A DNA stretch of 64,000 bases, from positions 7,425 to 71,424 of the forward strand of contig JAZTXK010000030.1 in NCBI GenBank assembly GCA_045636385.1, read 5' to 3'. The notes under the pieces were generated by a model. The model saw nothing but the letters and a program-made list of their open reading frames with translations. It had not been told where the DNA came from and ran no database searches. Below, in pieces: positions 48,850 to 58,303 of the stretch. Within the stretch, counting starts at the first letter, position 1; every line of letters begins with the position of its first letter. The DNA comes from CAG-390 sp045636385. GTDB taxonomy: Bacteria; Bacillota; Clostridia; Oscillospirales; CAG-272. A program made the translations under genes and the position numbers.

Positions 48850-51198
48850 GTGAAAAAGTCTATGTTTATCCGCATTCTCTCATGCGTCATGGCAATGATC
48901 ATGCTTTCGGGCACTATGCTCATGACTGCTTGTAATGACACCCCCGAGACTCCCGAGACTACTGCTCCCGCAGATACCACCTCGGCTCCCGAGACCACTG
49001 CCGCTCCCGAAACCACCGAAGCACCGTTGGTTCTCACCGAGCAGACGGTAAATCTCAACAAGAACACCAAGGGCATCAAGATCCTCGGCGTTCGTAACCT
49101 CGCGTCCGACACCGCGATCAACGCCGACTGGAGCGCATCGGGTATCGAATTCATCGCTACCTGTGAGGGCGATATGACCTTCGCTGTTGAGACCAGCAAT
49201 GGCGCATATTTCCGCGCTTACATCGACGGCGAGCCCTATATGAACGGCGAAACACCTTACTTTGACATCACCGGCAAGGGCGAGATCACTCTCAAGGACA
49301 TCCCGAAGGGTACTCACACCATCCGCGTGATCAAGGTCACCGGCTACACTCTTGCATTCGCGGCGTTCACCTCCGTCAAACTCACGGGTATCATCGCAGA
49401 AGAAGCACCCAAGGACAATGAGCTTTACATTGAGTTCGTCGGCGACAGTATCACCTGCGCTTGGGGTACTATCGGCACATTTGACGGCAAGTACACCTCT
49501 CAGGACGCTACACTCGGCTACTCCTACCTCGTTGCAGAGGAGCTTGATGCAGATTACTCCTTCACCGCGCTTTCCGGCCAGGGCATCTGCTGCGGCACTC
49601 CCGGCGTTCCCCTCGGCTACCGCTACGCTTGCTACGGCAAGGATGCCAAGACCGAATACGATTTCGCGCGCAAGGCAAACCTCATCGTTGTCAATATCGG
49701 TACCAATGACGAGACCAAGGCGATCGATCAGACTCAGTTCAAGAAGGATTTCAAGGCTTGGGTTGAGTACGCCAAGGAAAAGAACGGCGCAGACTGTAAG
49801 TTCCTCGCCGTTACCAATATGAAGAACGGCTCGTATCGCACAATCATCGAAAAGGTCTTTGAGGAGCTTGGCGGCGAGGCAGCGGGCTACTACGCATATA
49901 AGGCAGACCGTTCCCGCAACGCTACCGCTTCCTATCACCCCAGCATCGAGGAGCACGCGGCATACGTTCCCGCTATCGTTGACCTTTGCAAGAAGATCCT
50001 TGCTACTCCCATCTCCTCCACTCCCGGCACAACCGACCCCGTTACTCCCGGTGTTGACGTAACAGGTGCGATCGACCTTCCCGCAAACACCGTTGTCGTA
50101 GACGATGACTGCGACAAGGACGGCGACGTTATAGTATTCACCTTCGGCGGCGTTAAATATAAGGCAACCGTAGGTAAGGATGCATTCTACTCGCCCATGG
50201 ATGCACAGAATGCAGTTACCGCGGGCGGAACTATCTTCTTCTTGCCCGGCTACTATATGGAGAACTTCCAGGTTCAGAAGGACCTTACCCTTATCGGCCC
50301 CAAGGCAGGCGTCAGCCCCAACGTAAAGGGCGCAAATCCGACCGATGACTGGACTCTTAACCCCGAGAGAAGCAAGGAAGAGGACGAGGCTGTCCTGATG
50401 TCCAACCTTGGTCTCGGTGTATGGAATGCTACCGTATATTCCGACTGTCATAAGATCGTTATGGACGGCTTCAAGTTCTCCCAGAACTTCCTCCTTCGCC
50501 AGAACTCGGGTAACGAGGGTGAGGTCGAGATCGAATTGAATAACATTCTGATCAGCGGAAGCACCATCACCAACAACATCCTCTTCTTTTTCCCCTACTA
50601 TCCCAACGATGCGACCAACCCCGACCTCTATAAGAGACATCTGAAGATGGAAAACGTCCGTGTTGAAGGCGTGACCGCACAGTATCTCTTCAGAATGGGC
50701 TTTGAAACTCTTGAGATCTCGGGTCTCTATATGGATTCCAAGTGCACCAAGGGCGTTGTTGAAAAGTTTGCTACTACTGCAGGTGTTGGCACCGATAAGT
50801 ACGTTATCAAGGATAGTATGTTCAGAAACACCAATACCACGATATTCTCCATCAACCTCAGAAACGATCTTGCCGCTCCCAACTGGCGTCTTGATCACTT
50901 CGGCACAGATAAGAAGCAGATCGACATCGAGATCAGCGGATGCGTATTCTACGGCGAGGATCTTCCCTCCGCTCACGCACCCTGGATCATCATCAACCGC
51001 GACAGCGCGGCGGCTATCGTTCGTATCAAGGATAATATCTTCGCAAGCAATAACACCGGATCCGTCATCGTAACCGACGAGGGCTCGGTTGAGGGCGAAT
51101 ACTTCTTCGCAACCGAGATTAGCGGTAACACCGTTACCGGATGCGCAGATCCCTATAAGTTCGTTGCGGCAAAGGATGCAGCACTCTTTCTTAATTAA
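48850..51198 (+). CDS. Lipoprotein with CE2-type SGNH esterase domain and C-terminal right-handed beta-helix
   Basis: The 782-residue protein starts at GTG 48850, 8 bases after AAGGAGG. A lipoprotein signal ends LMTAC (Cys28), followed by a Thr/Pro/Glu linker. Next a jelly-roll (GIKILGVRNLASDTAINADW) and an SGNH domain (FVGDSITCAWG, NIGTND, and YHPSIEEH with the catalytic His) match carbohydrate esterase family 2. After a Pro/Thr linker (about 395-410) a beta-helix of pectate-lyase-like type begins (AQNAVTAGGTIFFLPGYYME). It probably deacetylates plant or mucin polysaccharide at the cell surface. Confidence 0.85.
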   Translation: MKKSMFIRILSCVMAMIMLSGTMLMTACNDTPETPETTAPADTTSAPETTAAPETTEAPLVLTEQTVNLNKNTKGIKILGVRNLASDTAINADWSASGIEFIATCEGDMTFAVETSNGAYFRAYIDGEPYMNGETPYFDITGKGEITLKDIPKGTHTIRVIKVTGYTLAFAAFTSVKLTGIIAEEAPKDNELYIEFVGDSITCAWGTIGTFDGKYTSQDATLGYSYLVAEELDADYSFTALSGQGICCGTPGVPLGYRYACYGKDAKTEYDFARKANLIVVNIGTNDETKAIDQTQFKKDFKAWVEYAKEKNGADCKFLAVTNMKNGSYRTIIEKVFEELGGEAAGYYAYKADRSRNATASYHPSIEEHAAYVPAIVDLCKKILATPISSTPGTTDPVTPGVDVTGAIDLPANTVVVDDDCDKDGDVIVFTFGGVKYKATVGKDAFYSPMDAQNAVTAGGTIFFLPGYYMENFQVQKDLTLIGPKAGVSPNVKGANPTDDWTLNPERSKEEDEAVLMSNLGLGVWNATVYSDCHKIVMDGFKFSQNFLLRQNSGNEGEVEIELNNILISGSTITNNILFFFPYYPNDATNPDLYKRHLKMENVRVEGVTAQYLFRMGFETLEISGLYMDSKCTKGVVEKFATTAGVGTDKYVIKDSMFRNTNTTIFSINLRNDLAAPNWRLDHFGTDKKQIDIEISGCVFYGEDLPSAHAPWIIINRDSAAAIVRIKDNIFASNNTGSVIVTDEGSVEGEYFFATEISGNTVTGCADPYKFVAAKDAALFLN

Positions 51199-51214
51199 TT
51201 AATTGAATCATTAT

Positions 51215-51252
51215 CCCCGACCGAATGCGCGGCATTCGGTCGGGGATTTATT
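51215..51252 (+). terminator. Terminator of the CE2-like gene
   Basis: CCCCGACCGAATGC / GCATTCGGTCGGGG followed by ATTTATTTG. Confidence 0.88.
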
Positions 51253-51282
51253 TGTGTGATATGTAAAATACTGTCCAAAAAC

Positions 51283-51311
51283 TTGACTTTGACGTTTATT
51301 CGTGGTATACT
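51283..51311 (+). promoter_or_regulatory. Promoter of the MATE-wecB-cupin operon
   Basis: TTGACT (51283-51288), 17 bases, TATACT (51306-51311). Confidence 0.8.
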
Positions 51312-51346
51312 TATTACATTATAATAATACTACGGAGAATAAAAAA

Positions 51347-52717
51347 TTGGCATCCGCAAAGATTTCAAAGGATTTCACAAAGGGAAATCTCCCAAAGCAA
51401 TTATTGCTTTTCACTCTGCCGTTTATGGCGTCAAACGCACTTCAGGTGCTTTACAGCACCATCGATATGATAATCGTCGGCGAATACGTCGGAACGCCCG
51501 GACTTTCGGCGGTTTCGCAGTCGAGCCAGATCGTCAATTTTGCCACGATGGTATGTCTTGGGCTTTCAAATGCGGGTCAGGTGCTCGTTTCGCAAGCCTT
51601 CGGCGCGGGTAAGAAAAAGGAGATGAACGATATCATCGGCACGATGTTCAGCGTGCTGACGATCTTTGCCGCTATCCTTTCGGTCGTTATCATTTCGATA
51701 AACGGGTGGATAATGGACGTTATGAATATGCCCGCCGAATCCTACGATATGGCGATCGATTATCTCATCATCTGCACGGGCGGACTGATTTTCACCGCGG
51801 GCTACAATATGGTCTCCGCAGTTTTGCGCGGTATGGGCGACTCGAAGCGTCCCTTCCTCTTTATCGGTATCGCTTCTGCGATAAACCTCGTGCTTGACCT
51901 GCTCTTTACCGGCGCTCTCGGTATGGGCGTTGCGGGTGCGGCTTGGGCGACCATCATCGGTCAGGCGGCGGCGTGTATCTTCTCGATCTTTTACCTTTAT
52001 AAACGCAAGGAAGCCTTCGGCTTTGATTTCAAGCGCGAAAGCTTCAGAATGCAGAAAAAGTACGTAAAAATGATCGTTTCGCTCGGCACGCCTATGGCAA
52101 TACAGATGGGATGCCTCAATCTTTCAATGCTCTACGTCAACTCGCTTATCAACGATATCGGCGTTGTTGAGTCGGCGACCTTCGGCGCGGGCGTTAAGAT
52201 CGACGATATCATCAATAAGATCTCGCAGGGCATCCAGTACGCGGCTATGCCGATAATCAGCCAGAATATCGCGGCGGGCGAGCAGAAGCGCGCGAAGCAG
52301 ACGGTATATTGGGCGTGGATCTATTCAGCCGCGCTGACGGTGTTCTTTATGATACTTTACGTTTGCTTCGGCAAGCAGATGTTTATGCTGTTCTCGGATG
52401 ATCCGCTCGTTCACGAGCAATGCACCGTCTTCATCAGCGCGATCCTCTGGATGTTCCCCGCGTTTGCAATCGTGAGAGGCAGCGGCGGCTTCGTTCAGGG
52501 CATCGGAAATGCCAAGCTCAGTATGCTTCTTGCACTTCTCGACGGAGTCGTTCTCCGAATCGGACTTTCTTATCTTTTCGGAATATATTTCGGCTGGGGA
52601 TTCTACGGCTTCGTTCTCGGCTACGGACTTGCACCCTACGGCTTTGCGATCCCGAGTATGATATATTTCTTCTCGCCCGTATGGCAGAAGCAAAAAACGC
52701 TCGCCGATTCTATTTGA
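51347..52717 (+). CDS. MATE-family multidrug/polysaccharide-type exporter
   Basis: Twelve transmembrane helices in 456 residues, with the two MATE halves (FTLPFMASNALQVLYSTIDM, VGEYVGTPGLSAVSQSSQIV; second half ISQGIQYAAMPIISQNIAAG). It starts at TTG 51347, supported by GGAG 9 bases upstream; the ATG at 51302 would start inside the promoter. It exports organic cations or drugs by Na+ or H+ antiport. The next gene starts 1 base after its stop. Confidence 0.92.
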   Translation: MASAKISKDFTKGNLPKQLLLFTLPFMASNALQVLYSTIDMIIVGEYVGTPGLSAVSQSSQIVNFATMVCLGLSNAGQVLVSQAFGAGKKKEMNDIIGTMFSVLTIFAAILSVVIISINGWIMDVMNMPAESYDMAIDYLIICTGGLIFTAGYNMVSAVLRGMGDSKRPFLFIGIASAINLVLDLLFTGALGMGVAGAAWATIIGQAAACIFSIFYLYKRKEAFGFDFKRESFRMQKKYVKMIVSLGTPMAIQMGCLNLSMLYVNSLINDIGVVESATFGAGVKIDDIINKISQGIQYAAMPIISQNIAAGEQKRAKQTVYWAWIYSAALTVFFMILYVCFGKQMFMLFSDDPLVHEQCTVFISAILWMFPAFAIVRGSGGFVQGIGNAKLSMLLALLDGVVLRIGLSYLFGIYFGWGFYGFVLGYGLAPYGFAIPSMIYFFSPVWQKQKTLADSI

Positions 52718-52718
52718 T

Positions 52719-53780
52719 ATGAAAAAAATTATTGCAGTTTTCGGCACTCGCCCCGAGGCGGTCAAGATGTGCCCGCTCATCCTCGAGCTGAAAAAGCGCG
52801 AGTGCTTTGACGTCAAAGTCTGCCTTACGGGACAGCACCGCGAGATGCTCGATTCGGTTACCGAGCTCTTCGGAATCAAGGCGGATTACGATCTTTCGGT
52901 AATGGCGAAGGAGCAAACGCTCGGCGGTATGACCGCAAGGATCATCGACGGCGCAGAGTGGGTATTCGAAGAAGAAAAGCCCGATCTCGTCCTCGTTCAC
53001 GGCGACACGGCAAGCGCGTTTGCGGCGTCGCTCGCGGCGTTTTATATGAAGATACCCGTCGGACACGTCGAGGCGGGACTTCGGACGTACGATATTTCGT
53101 CACCCTACCCCGAGGAATTCAACCGCCGCGCGATCTCGATGATGTCGAGCTTTGACTTTGCCCCCACCGAGGCGGCGAGGGAGAATCTGATCAAAGAAGG
53201 AAAGGCTCCCGAACGTATTTTCGTGACGGGAAATACCGTTGTTGACGCGTTGAATTTCACGGCAAATGATGTAAAAACGGATGAAGACCTCGTTCTTTTC
53301 ACCGCGCACCGCCGTGAAAGCATCGGCGATCCGATGCGGAATATTTTTTCCGCCGTCCGTTCGATAGCGCGGAAATATCCCGATATGAAGATCTTGTATC
53401 CCGTCCATCCAAACCCCGCTGTCCGAAATATAGCCGAGGAAATCCTCGGCGAGGTAGAGAATATCGACCTCTGCGAGCCGCTTGATCTGAAAGAATTCCA
53501 TTCACTCCTCGCGCGATCATACCTCGTTATGACCGATAGCGGCGGCGTTCAGGAGGAGGCGGCGGCACTCGGAAAGCCCACTCTCGTCCTCCGCGATAAA
53601 ACCGAGCGTAGAGAGGGCGGTTCGCTTATCCTCGTCGGAACGAAAGCGGACGATATCGTACCAGCATTCGACCGCCTTGTAGGCGACAAAAACTATTATG
53701 AGTCAATAAAAAACGCCCCCAATCCCTTCGGCGACGGTAAGGCATCCGAAAGGATTGCGGATATTCTTGAAAGGATATAA
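52719..53780 (+). CDS. wecB: UDP-N-acetylglucosamine 2-epimerase (non-hydrolysing)
   Basis: The 353-residue protein has the family motifs FGTRPEAVKMCPLI, LVHGDTASAF, GHVEAGLRTYDISSPYPEEFNRR, FTAHRRES, and TDSGGVQEEAAALGKPTLVL. It interconverts UDP-GlcNAc and UDP-ManNAc for wall polysaccharide or teichoic acid linkage. It forms an operon with the MATE exporter and the cupin gene that follows. Confidence 0.96.
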   Translation: MKKIIAVFGTRPEAVKMCPLILELKKRECFDVKVCLTGQHREMLDSVTELFGIKADYDLSVMAKEQTLGGMTARIIDGAEWVFEEEKPDLVLVHGDTASAFAASLAAFYMKIPVGHVEAGLRTYDISSPYPEEFNRRAISMMSSFDFAPTEAARENLIKEGKAPERIFVTGNTVVDALNFTANDVKTDEDLVLFTAHRRESIGDPMRNIFSAVRSIARKYPDMKILYPVHPNPAVRNIAEEILGEVENIDLCEPLDLKEFHSLLARSYLVMTDSGGVQEEAAALGKPTLVLRDKTERREGGSLILVGTKADDIVPAFDRLVGDKNYYESIKNAPNPFGDGKASERIADILERI

Positions 53781-53782
53781 AA

Positions 53783-54124
53783 ATGGCACTTAAAATTCTT
53801 GAAAATAATGAAAACGGTTATCATCCTCTTGTGAAATTCGGTGCTTGGCGAGTTGCTGTGGCGAATCCGTGTGATAAGTGGGTCGAGGGCAACGTAACCT
53901 TTATGGAACGCCATATGAAGACGGACGAGGTCTTCGTTCTTCTTCAGGGCGTAGCCGCGCTCTATATCGGTGACGCGCGGGAAAAAATACCGATGGAGAT
54001 CGGCAAGGTCTATAACGTCGAGTTCGGAACGTGGCACAACCTCTGTATGGAGGAAGGCTCTCAGGTTCTCATCGTGGAAAACGACGATACCTGCAGAGAA
54101 AATACCGAATATTGTGATTTTTGA
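53783..54124 (+). CDS. Cupin-fold protein of unknown substrate
   Basis: The 113-residue protein has a single cupin barrel: MKTDEVFVLLQGVAALYIG and GKVYNVEFGTWHNLCMEEGS, with the Glu and His positions of a metal-binding cupin (H43, E47, H92 approximately). Its ribosome site overlaps the wecB stop. Small cupins near sugar-nucleotide genes are often sugar isomerases or binding proteins; this is not decided. Confidence 0.75.
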   Translation: MALKILENNENGYHPLVKFGAWRVAVANPCDKWVEGNVTFMERHMKTDEVFVLLQGVAALYIGDAREKIPMEIGKVYNVEFGTWHNLCMEEGSQVLIVENDDTCRENTEYCDF

Positions 54125-54126
54125 CA

Positions 54127-54158
54127 GAAAGCTCTCCCTCGGTCGAGGGAGAGCTTTC
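54127..54158. terminator. Bidirectional terminator between cupin and MATE genes
   Basis: GAAAGCTCTCCCTC / GAGGGAGAGCTTTC with loop GGTC. Confidence 0.9.
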
Positions 54159-54161
54159 GTA

Positions 54162-55544
54162 TTAATTTGCCGAGTGTTCCTTGATCAGCTTTTTGAATTT
54201 GGAGCGCATCAGGATATAGTCGGCGAGGATGGTGAGCAGACCGAAGAGCCACGCCATGGGGTTGGCGAGGCAGACGATGGTGAAGCCCAAAGACTCGCTG
54301 ACAATGGCGTTTGAAGTGAGGATAACGACGAGCACGGCAACTCCGCCGCGTCCGAGAATTTCGGTAAATCCCGAGACCATCGACCATGTTGTGCGGTTGA
54401 CGGCTTGGAGCACGCTCTTATAGACTATCAGTCCCGATACGATAAAGGTGAACGCCGTGTTGATCAATATGTATCGATATGCATCGTTTACAACGCTTTC
54501 GGCTACGTCTTTGCCCGCGATGAGCACAATGAAGACCTTACCGAAGGGAATGAGGATGCACGCCGCAAGAATGCACCAGATAATGCACATAAGAAGCGTC
54601 TTTTTGCTTCCTTCAAGCACTCGCTTATAATTTCCCGCACCGTGGTTTTGCGCGGTGAATACCGAAACTGCCGAGCCGAATGCGATCAGCGGCTGAACGA
54701 GGAAGTTTTCGATCTTTGATCCCGTCACCTGCGCTGAAACGTAGGAGTCGCCAAATCCGTTTGTTACGAACTGAACTATGATAGAGCCGATAGAGAGAAC
54801 CATATTGAGGAACGCCATAGGGATACCGATTTTGAGCAGATGGCGATCCATTTCAAGGTCTGCGGCGAAATGCTTCCGCTTAACGTGAAGCATCGGGTGC
54901 TTTTTTACCAGATAAACGATGCAGCAAATACCCGAGACGAGCTGTGCGATAACGGTTGCAAGTCCCGCGCCCGCAGTTCCCATTTTGAGGAAGCGGATGA
55001 GCACGATGTCAAGGATGATGTTTACTACGCAGGAAACGACCAAAAAGTAAAGCGGCGTTTTCGAGTCACCGAGCGCGCGGATCATATTGGAAAGCAGGTT
55101 GAAAAGCGCGGTGACGATGAGTCCGGCGAAGATCCATACTATGTAGTTATATGCGTTGTCATAAAGGGTTTCGGGTGTACGCATAACCTTCAGCATCGGG
55201 TGCGCGCAAAGTACGCAGATGACGGACAACGCTATCGAAATGATAGCCGAGAGCTTGATCGCTCCCGCAAAGGATTGTTTGACCTTTTCCCCGTCTCCCG
55301 AGCCGAAATGATGTGCCGTAACAACCGAAAATCCGACCGTCAGCGACTGGATCGCACCGCTTGCAAACCATACAAGACTGCCCGTAGAGCCGACCGCCGC
55401 ATAAGCGAGAGTGCCGACCGTTCTGCCGACGATGACCATATCAACGACGTTGTAAAACTGTTGAAAAAGATTTCCGAGCAAAAAGGGAATTGCAAAGAAA
55501 AATATCTTTTTTAGCGGCGAGCCGCGAGTAAGATCCGTGGTCAT
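54162..55544 (-). CDS. MATE-family efflux transporter, second gene
   Basis: The 460-residue protein has twelve helices and the N-terminal GSPLKKIFFFAIPFLLGNLF with IVGRTVGTLAYAAVGSTGS, and the second-half QPLIAFGSAVSVFTAQNHGAG. It differs clearly from the 51347 product. It is monocistronic with its own perfect promoter. Confidence 0.93.
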   Translation of the reverse strand: MTTDLTRGSPLKKIFFFAIPFLLGNLFQQFYNVVDMVIVGRTVGTLAYAAVGSTGSLVWFASGAIQSLTVGFSVVTAHHFGSGDGEKVKQSFAGAIKLSAIISIALSVICVLCAHPMLKVMRTPETLYDNAYNYIVWIFAGLIVTALFNLLSNMIRALGDSKTPLYFLVVSCVVNIILDIVLIRFLKMGTAGAGLATVIAQLVSGICCIVYLVKKHPMLHVKRKHFAADLEMDRHLLKIGIPMAFLNMVLSIGSIIVQFVTNGFGDSYVSAQVTGSKIENFLVQPLIAFGSAVSVFTAQNHGAGNYKRVLEGSKKTLLMCIIWCILAACILIPFGKVFIVLIAGKDVAESVVNDAYRYILINTAFTFIVSGLIVYKSVLQAVNRTTWSMVSGFTEILGRGGVAVLVVILTSNAIVSESLGFTIVCLANPMAWLFGLLTILADYILMRSKFKKLIKEHSAN

Positions 55545-55574
55545 AAAAACACCTTGCTTTCAAAATTTTTCTAT

Positions 55575-55603
55575 ATTATAACACGGGCTCTCCCCTTTGT
55601 CAA
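55575..55603 (-). promoter_or_regulatory. Promoter of the second MATE gene
   Basis: TTGACA (55598-55603), 17 bases, TATAAT (55575-55580). Confidence 0.88.
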
Positions 55604-55627
55604 GCGGCTTTACGGAAATGTAAAAAA

Positions 55628-55664
55628 GAAAAACACGAGGCACCGAAATGATCTCGTGTTTTTC
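55628..55664 (-). terminator. Terminator of the hexuronate operon
   Basis: GAAAAACACGAG / CTCGTGTTTTTC around a 13-base loop, 19 bases after the kdgK stop. Confidence 0.85.
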
Positions 55665-55682
55665 TTTGATTAATGCATAGAT

Positions 55683-56705
55683 TTATCTCTGAACTCTGCC
55701 CGATCCGTCGCCGCCCGCGAGCTTTTCAACTTCGCTGACGCTTACGCGGTTGAAGTCGCCTTCAACGGAGTGCTTGAGCGCGGATGCCGCAACTGCGAAT
55801 TCGATTGCGCCCTGGCTCGACTTGCCCGAAAGGAGCGAGTAGATGAGTCCCGCGCCAAAAGAGTCGCCGCCGCCTACGCGGTCAACGATGTGGAGGTGGT
55901 AGGACTTCGAGAAATAATAGTCCTCGCCGTCGTAAAGCATACCCGCCCAATCGTTATCGGATGCCGAGATCGAGGTGCGGAGGGTGATCGCAACCTTTTC
56001 AAAGCCGAATTTGTCTGCGAGCTGTTTTGCAACAGACTTGTAGCCCTCGTGGTTGAGCTTGCCGCCGTAAATGTCGGTGCCCTCAGCCTCGATGCCGAAA
56101 ACGTCCTTGGCATCTTCCTCATTGGAAATGCAGACGTCAACGTACTCGCAAAGTTTGGTCATAGCCTCGCGCGCCTCGGCGCGGGTCCAGAGCTTGCCGC
56201 GGTAGTTGAGGTCGCAGGAGATCTTGACGCCCTTTGCCTTTGCAGCACGGCAAGCCTCAATGCAGATATCAACGAGCTTTCCGCCGAGCGCGGGAGTGAT
56301 GCCCGTGAAGTGGAACCAATCCGCGCCGTCAAAGATCATATCCCAATCGAAGTCGGAGGGCTGTGCCTCTGCGATCGCGGAATGTGCGCGGTCGTAAATG
56401 CAGACAGAGCCTCTCTGCGACGCGCCCTTTTCGAGGTAGTAGATGCCGACTCTGTCGCCGCCGCGGACAACCTTTGAGGTGTCAACGCCGAAATAGCGGA
56501 GCGAATCGATCGCCGCCTGACCGATGGCGTGCTTCGGGAGCTTGGTGACGTATGCGCTGTCAAGACCGAAGTTCGCAAGCGAAACGGCAACGTTCGCCTC
56601 GCCGCCGCCGAAGGTAGCCTGCATCTGGTCGTTCTGGAAGAATCTATAATATCCGTTTGGTGCGAGGCGAAGCATAATTTCGCCGAAAGTTATAACCTTG
56701 CTCAT
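55683..56705 (-). CDS. kdgK: 2-keto-3-deoxygluconate kinase (PfkB family)
   Basis: The 340-residue PfkB kinase has GGGEANVAVSLANFGLDSAY near the N-terminus and the catalytic DRVGGGDSFGAGLIYSLL near residue 285. It phosphorylates KDG to KDPG with ATP. It overlaps the aldolase gene by 4 bases and is last in the hexuronate operon. Confidence 0.94.
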   Translation of the reverse strand: MSKVITFGEIMLRLAPNGYYRFFQNDQMQATFGGGEANVAVSLANFGLDSAYVTKLPKHAIGQAAIDSLRYFGVDTSKVVRGGDRVGIYYLEKGASQRGSVCIYDRAHSAIAEAQPSDFDWDMIFDGADWFHFTGITPALGGKLVDICIEACRAAKAKGVKISCDLNYRGKLWTRAEAREAMTKLCEYVDVCISNEEDAKDVFGIEAEGTDIYGGKLNHEGYKSVAKQLADKFGFEKVAITLRTSISASDNDWAGMLYDGEDYYFSKSYHLHIVDRVGGGDSFGAGLIYSLLSGKSSQGAIEFAVAASALKHSVEGDFNRVSVSEVEKLAGGDGSGRVQR

Positions 56706-57259
56706 TTGTCAGCCTCCATTTTTGCGAGTGCTTCCTTGACGAAGAAGCTGCCGCCGATAGCGGCGATCTTGTCGAAAGCGAGGAATTCGTCGATATTGGA
56801 ACGGTCAACTCCGCCCGTGGGGATGAATTTAACCTGCGGAAAGGGACCGGAGAGAGCCTTGAGAGCCGAAAGGCCGCCGTAAACGTTCGCGGGGAAGAAT
56901 TTTACGGTGGTGATGCCGAGCTCGAGCGCCGCCATGATCTCGGTGGGGGTTACGCATCCGGGGTAGTAGGGAATACCCTTTTCGATGCAGATCTTTGCAA
57001 CGTCAACCGAAAGTCCGGGGGAAACGATGAACTGCGCGCCTGCGGCGAGAGCAGCCTCACACTGCGCGGCATTGATAACGGTGCCCGCGCCGATCGACAT
57101 ATCGGGATAGTTCTTGCAAGCGTAAGCAATAGCCTCAGCCGCGCAAGCGGTGCGGAAGGTGATCTCCGCGGTGTTGATGCCGCTATGCTTGAGCGCGGTC
57201 AGAATCTTGTCGGTCTCGGAAAGCTCCTTGATCACGACAACGGGAATGTATTTTTCCAT
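56702..57259 (-). CDS. eda: KDPG/KHG aldolase
   Basis: The 185-residue class I aldolase has AEITFRTACAAEAI (Glu), GAGTVINAAQ, the active-site lysine in TTVKFFPANVYGG and FIPTGGVDRSN. It splits KDPG into pyruvate and glyceraldehyde-3-phosphate. It lies 12 bases after the SDR gene. Confidence 0.96.
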   Translation of the reverse strand: MEKYIPVVVIKELSETDKILTALKHSGINTAEITFRTACAAEAIAYACKNYPDMSIGAGTVINAAQCEAALAAGAQFIVSPGLSVDVAKICIEKGIPYYPGCVTPTEIMAALELGITTVKFFPANVYGGLSALKALSGPFPQVKFIPTGGVDRSNIDEFLAFDKIAAIGGSFFVKEALAKMEADK

Positions 57260-57271
57260 AATTCTGCCTCC

Positions 57272-58117
57272 TTATACGCCCGAGTAAGCCGCGAAACCGC
57301 AGTCGATGGGGAGGACAACGCCGGTGATGGCAGAAGCCGCGCGGTCGTCGCAGAGGAAGAGAGTTGCGCCGAGGAGCTCGGATGCGTCAACGTATCTGCC
57401 AGTGGGAGTGCCGTTCAGGATCTTTGCACTTCTTGCGGTGGGGGTGCCGTCCTCGTTGAAGAGGAGCTTGTAGTTCTGCGCCGAAACGAGGAAGCCGGGA
57501 GCGATGGCGTTGCATCTGATGCCGGTGCCCGCGAAGTGGGTTGCAAGCCACTGGGTGAAGTTCGAAATACCCGCTTTTGCCGCAGAGTATGCGGGAATCT
57601 TGGTAAGGGGAGTGTATGCATTCATCGAGGAAATGTTGAGGATCGCGCCGCTCTTCTTCTCAACGAGATCCTTTGCGAAGACCTGAGTGGGAAGGAGAGT
57701 GCCCTGGAAGTTGAGCTTGAAAACAAAGTCAACGCCCGAGGGATCGAGATCGAAGAAGGACTTTCCGCCCTCCTTTGCCTCGTGCTGATACTCGTTGTCG
57801 GTGGTTGCTCTGGGGTTGTTGCCGCCCGCACCGTTGACAAGGATGTCGCATGCGCCGAGATCGGCGATAACTGCCTTGTGAACCTCCTCGAGAGCCTCGG
57901 GATCGAGCACGTTTGCCTTGTAGCCCTCGCAGATGAAGCCTTCAGCCTTGAGCTCGTCGGCAAGAGCCTTTACAGCCTCTTCGTTGAGGTCGAGAGCCGC
58001 AACCTTTGCGCCCGACTGAGCGAAAGCGCGAGCCATAGCGCCGCAGATAAGTCCGCCCGCGCCGGTGATAACGACTACCTTGCCGGTGTAATCTATATTA
58101 AGGGGAAGATTGATCAT
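57272..58117 (-). CDS. SDR-type D-mannonate oxidoreductase (fructuronate reductase)
   Basis: The 281-residue short-chain dehydrogenase has the nucleotide motif VVITGAGGLICGAMAR, the NGAGGNNPRATT segment, catalytic Ser (NISSMNAY) and YSAAK (Tyr-x-x-x-Lys). Operon position between uxuA and eda points to reduction of fructuronate to mannonate, replacing the unrelated long-chain UxuB. Substrate is inferred from context. Confidence 0.87.
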   Translation of the reverse strand: MINLPLNIDYTGKVVVITGAGGLICGAMARAFAQSGAKVAALDLNEEAVKALADELKAEGFICEGYKANVLDPEALEEVHKAVIADLGACDILVNGAGGNNPRATTDNEYQHEAKEGGKSFFDLDPSGVDFVFKLNFQGTLLPTQVFAKDLVEKKSGAILNISSMNAYTPLTKIPAYSAAKAGISNFTQWLATHFAGTGIRCNAIAPGFLVSAQNYKLLFNEDGTPTARSAKILNGTPTGRYVDASELLGATLFLCDDRAASAITGVVLPIDCGFAAYSGV

Positions 58118-58159
58118 TTTATTTTACCTCATAAATATTGTTGATTTTTTATAAAATCC

Positions 58160-58303
58160 GTTTTTTCGGGGGCTTTGCCGCCGAAAAAACACCTTTCAGA
58201 CGAGCCATGCGAGTCCGCGCGCCGAGGGGAGCTGACAAAATCGAAGATTTTGTCAAGCGGCGATAAGCGCGCGTATCACTCGTAAAACGCAGTTTTACGA
58301 GTG
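58160..58303. repeat. Three hairpins in the uxuA-SDR intergenic region
   Basis: GTTTTTTCGG/CCGAAAAAAC (58160-58190), TGACAAAATC/GATTTTGTCA (58233-58255) and CACTCGTAAAAC/GTTTTACGAGTG (58277-58303). The last covers the uxuA stop codon. These may protect mRNA 3' ends or attenuate the distal genes. Confidence 0.6.

Noticed and set aside
48880..50976. 698-codon minus-strand frame
   Set aside because: It is opposite the CE2 lipoprotein gene, which has promoter, ribosome site, signal peptide and known domains.
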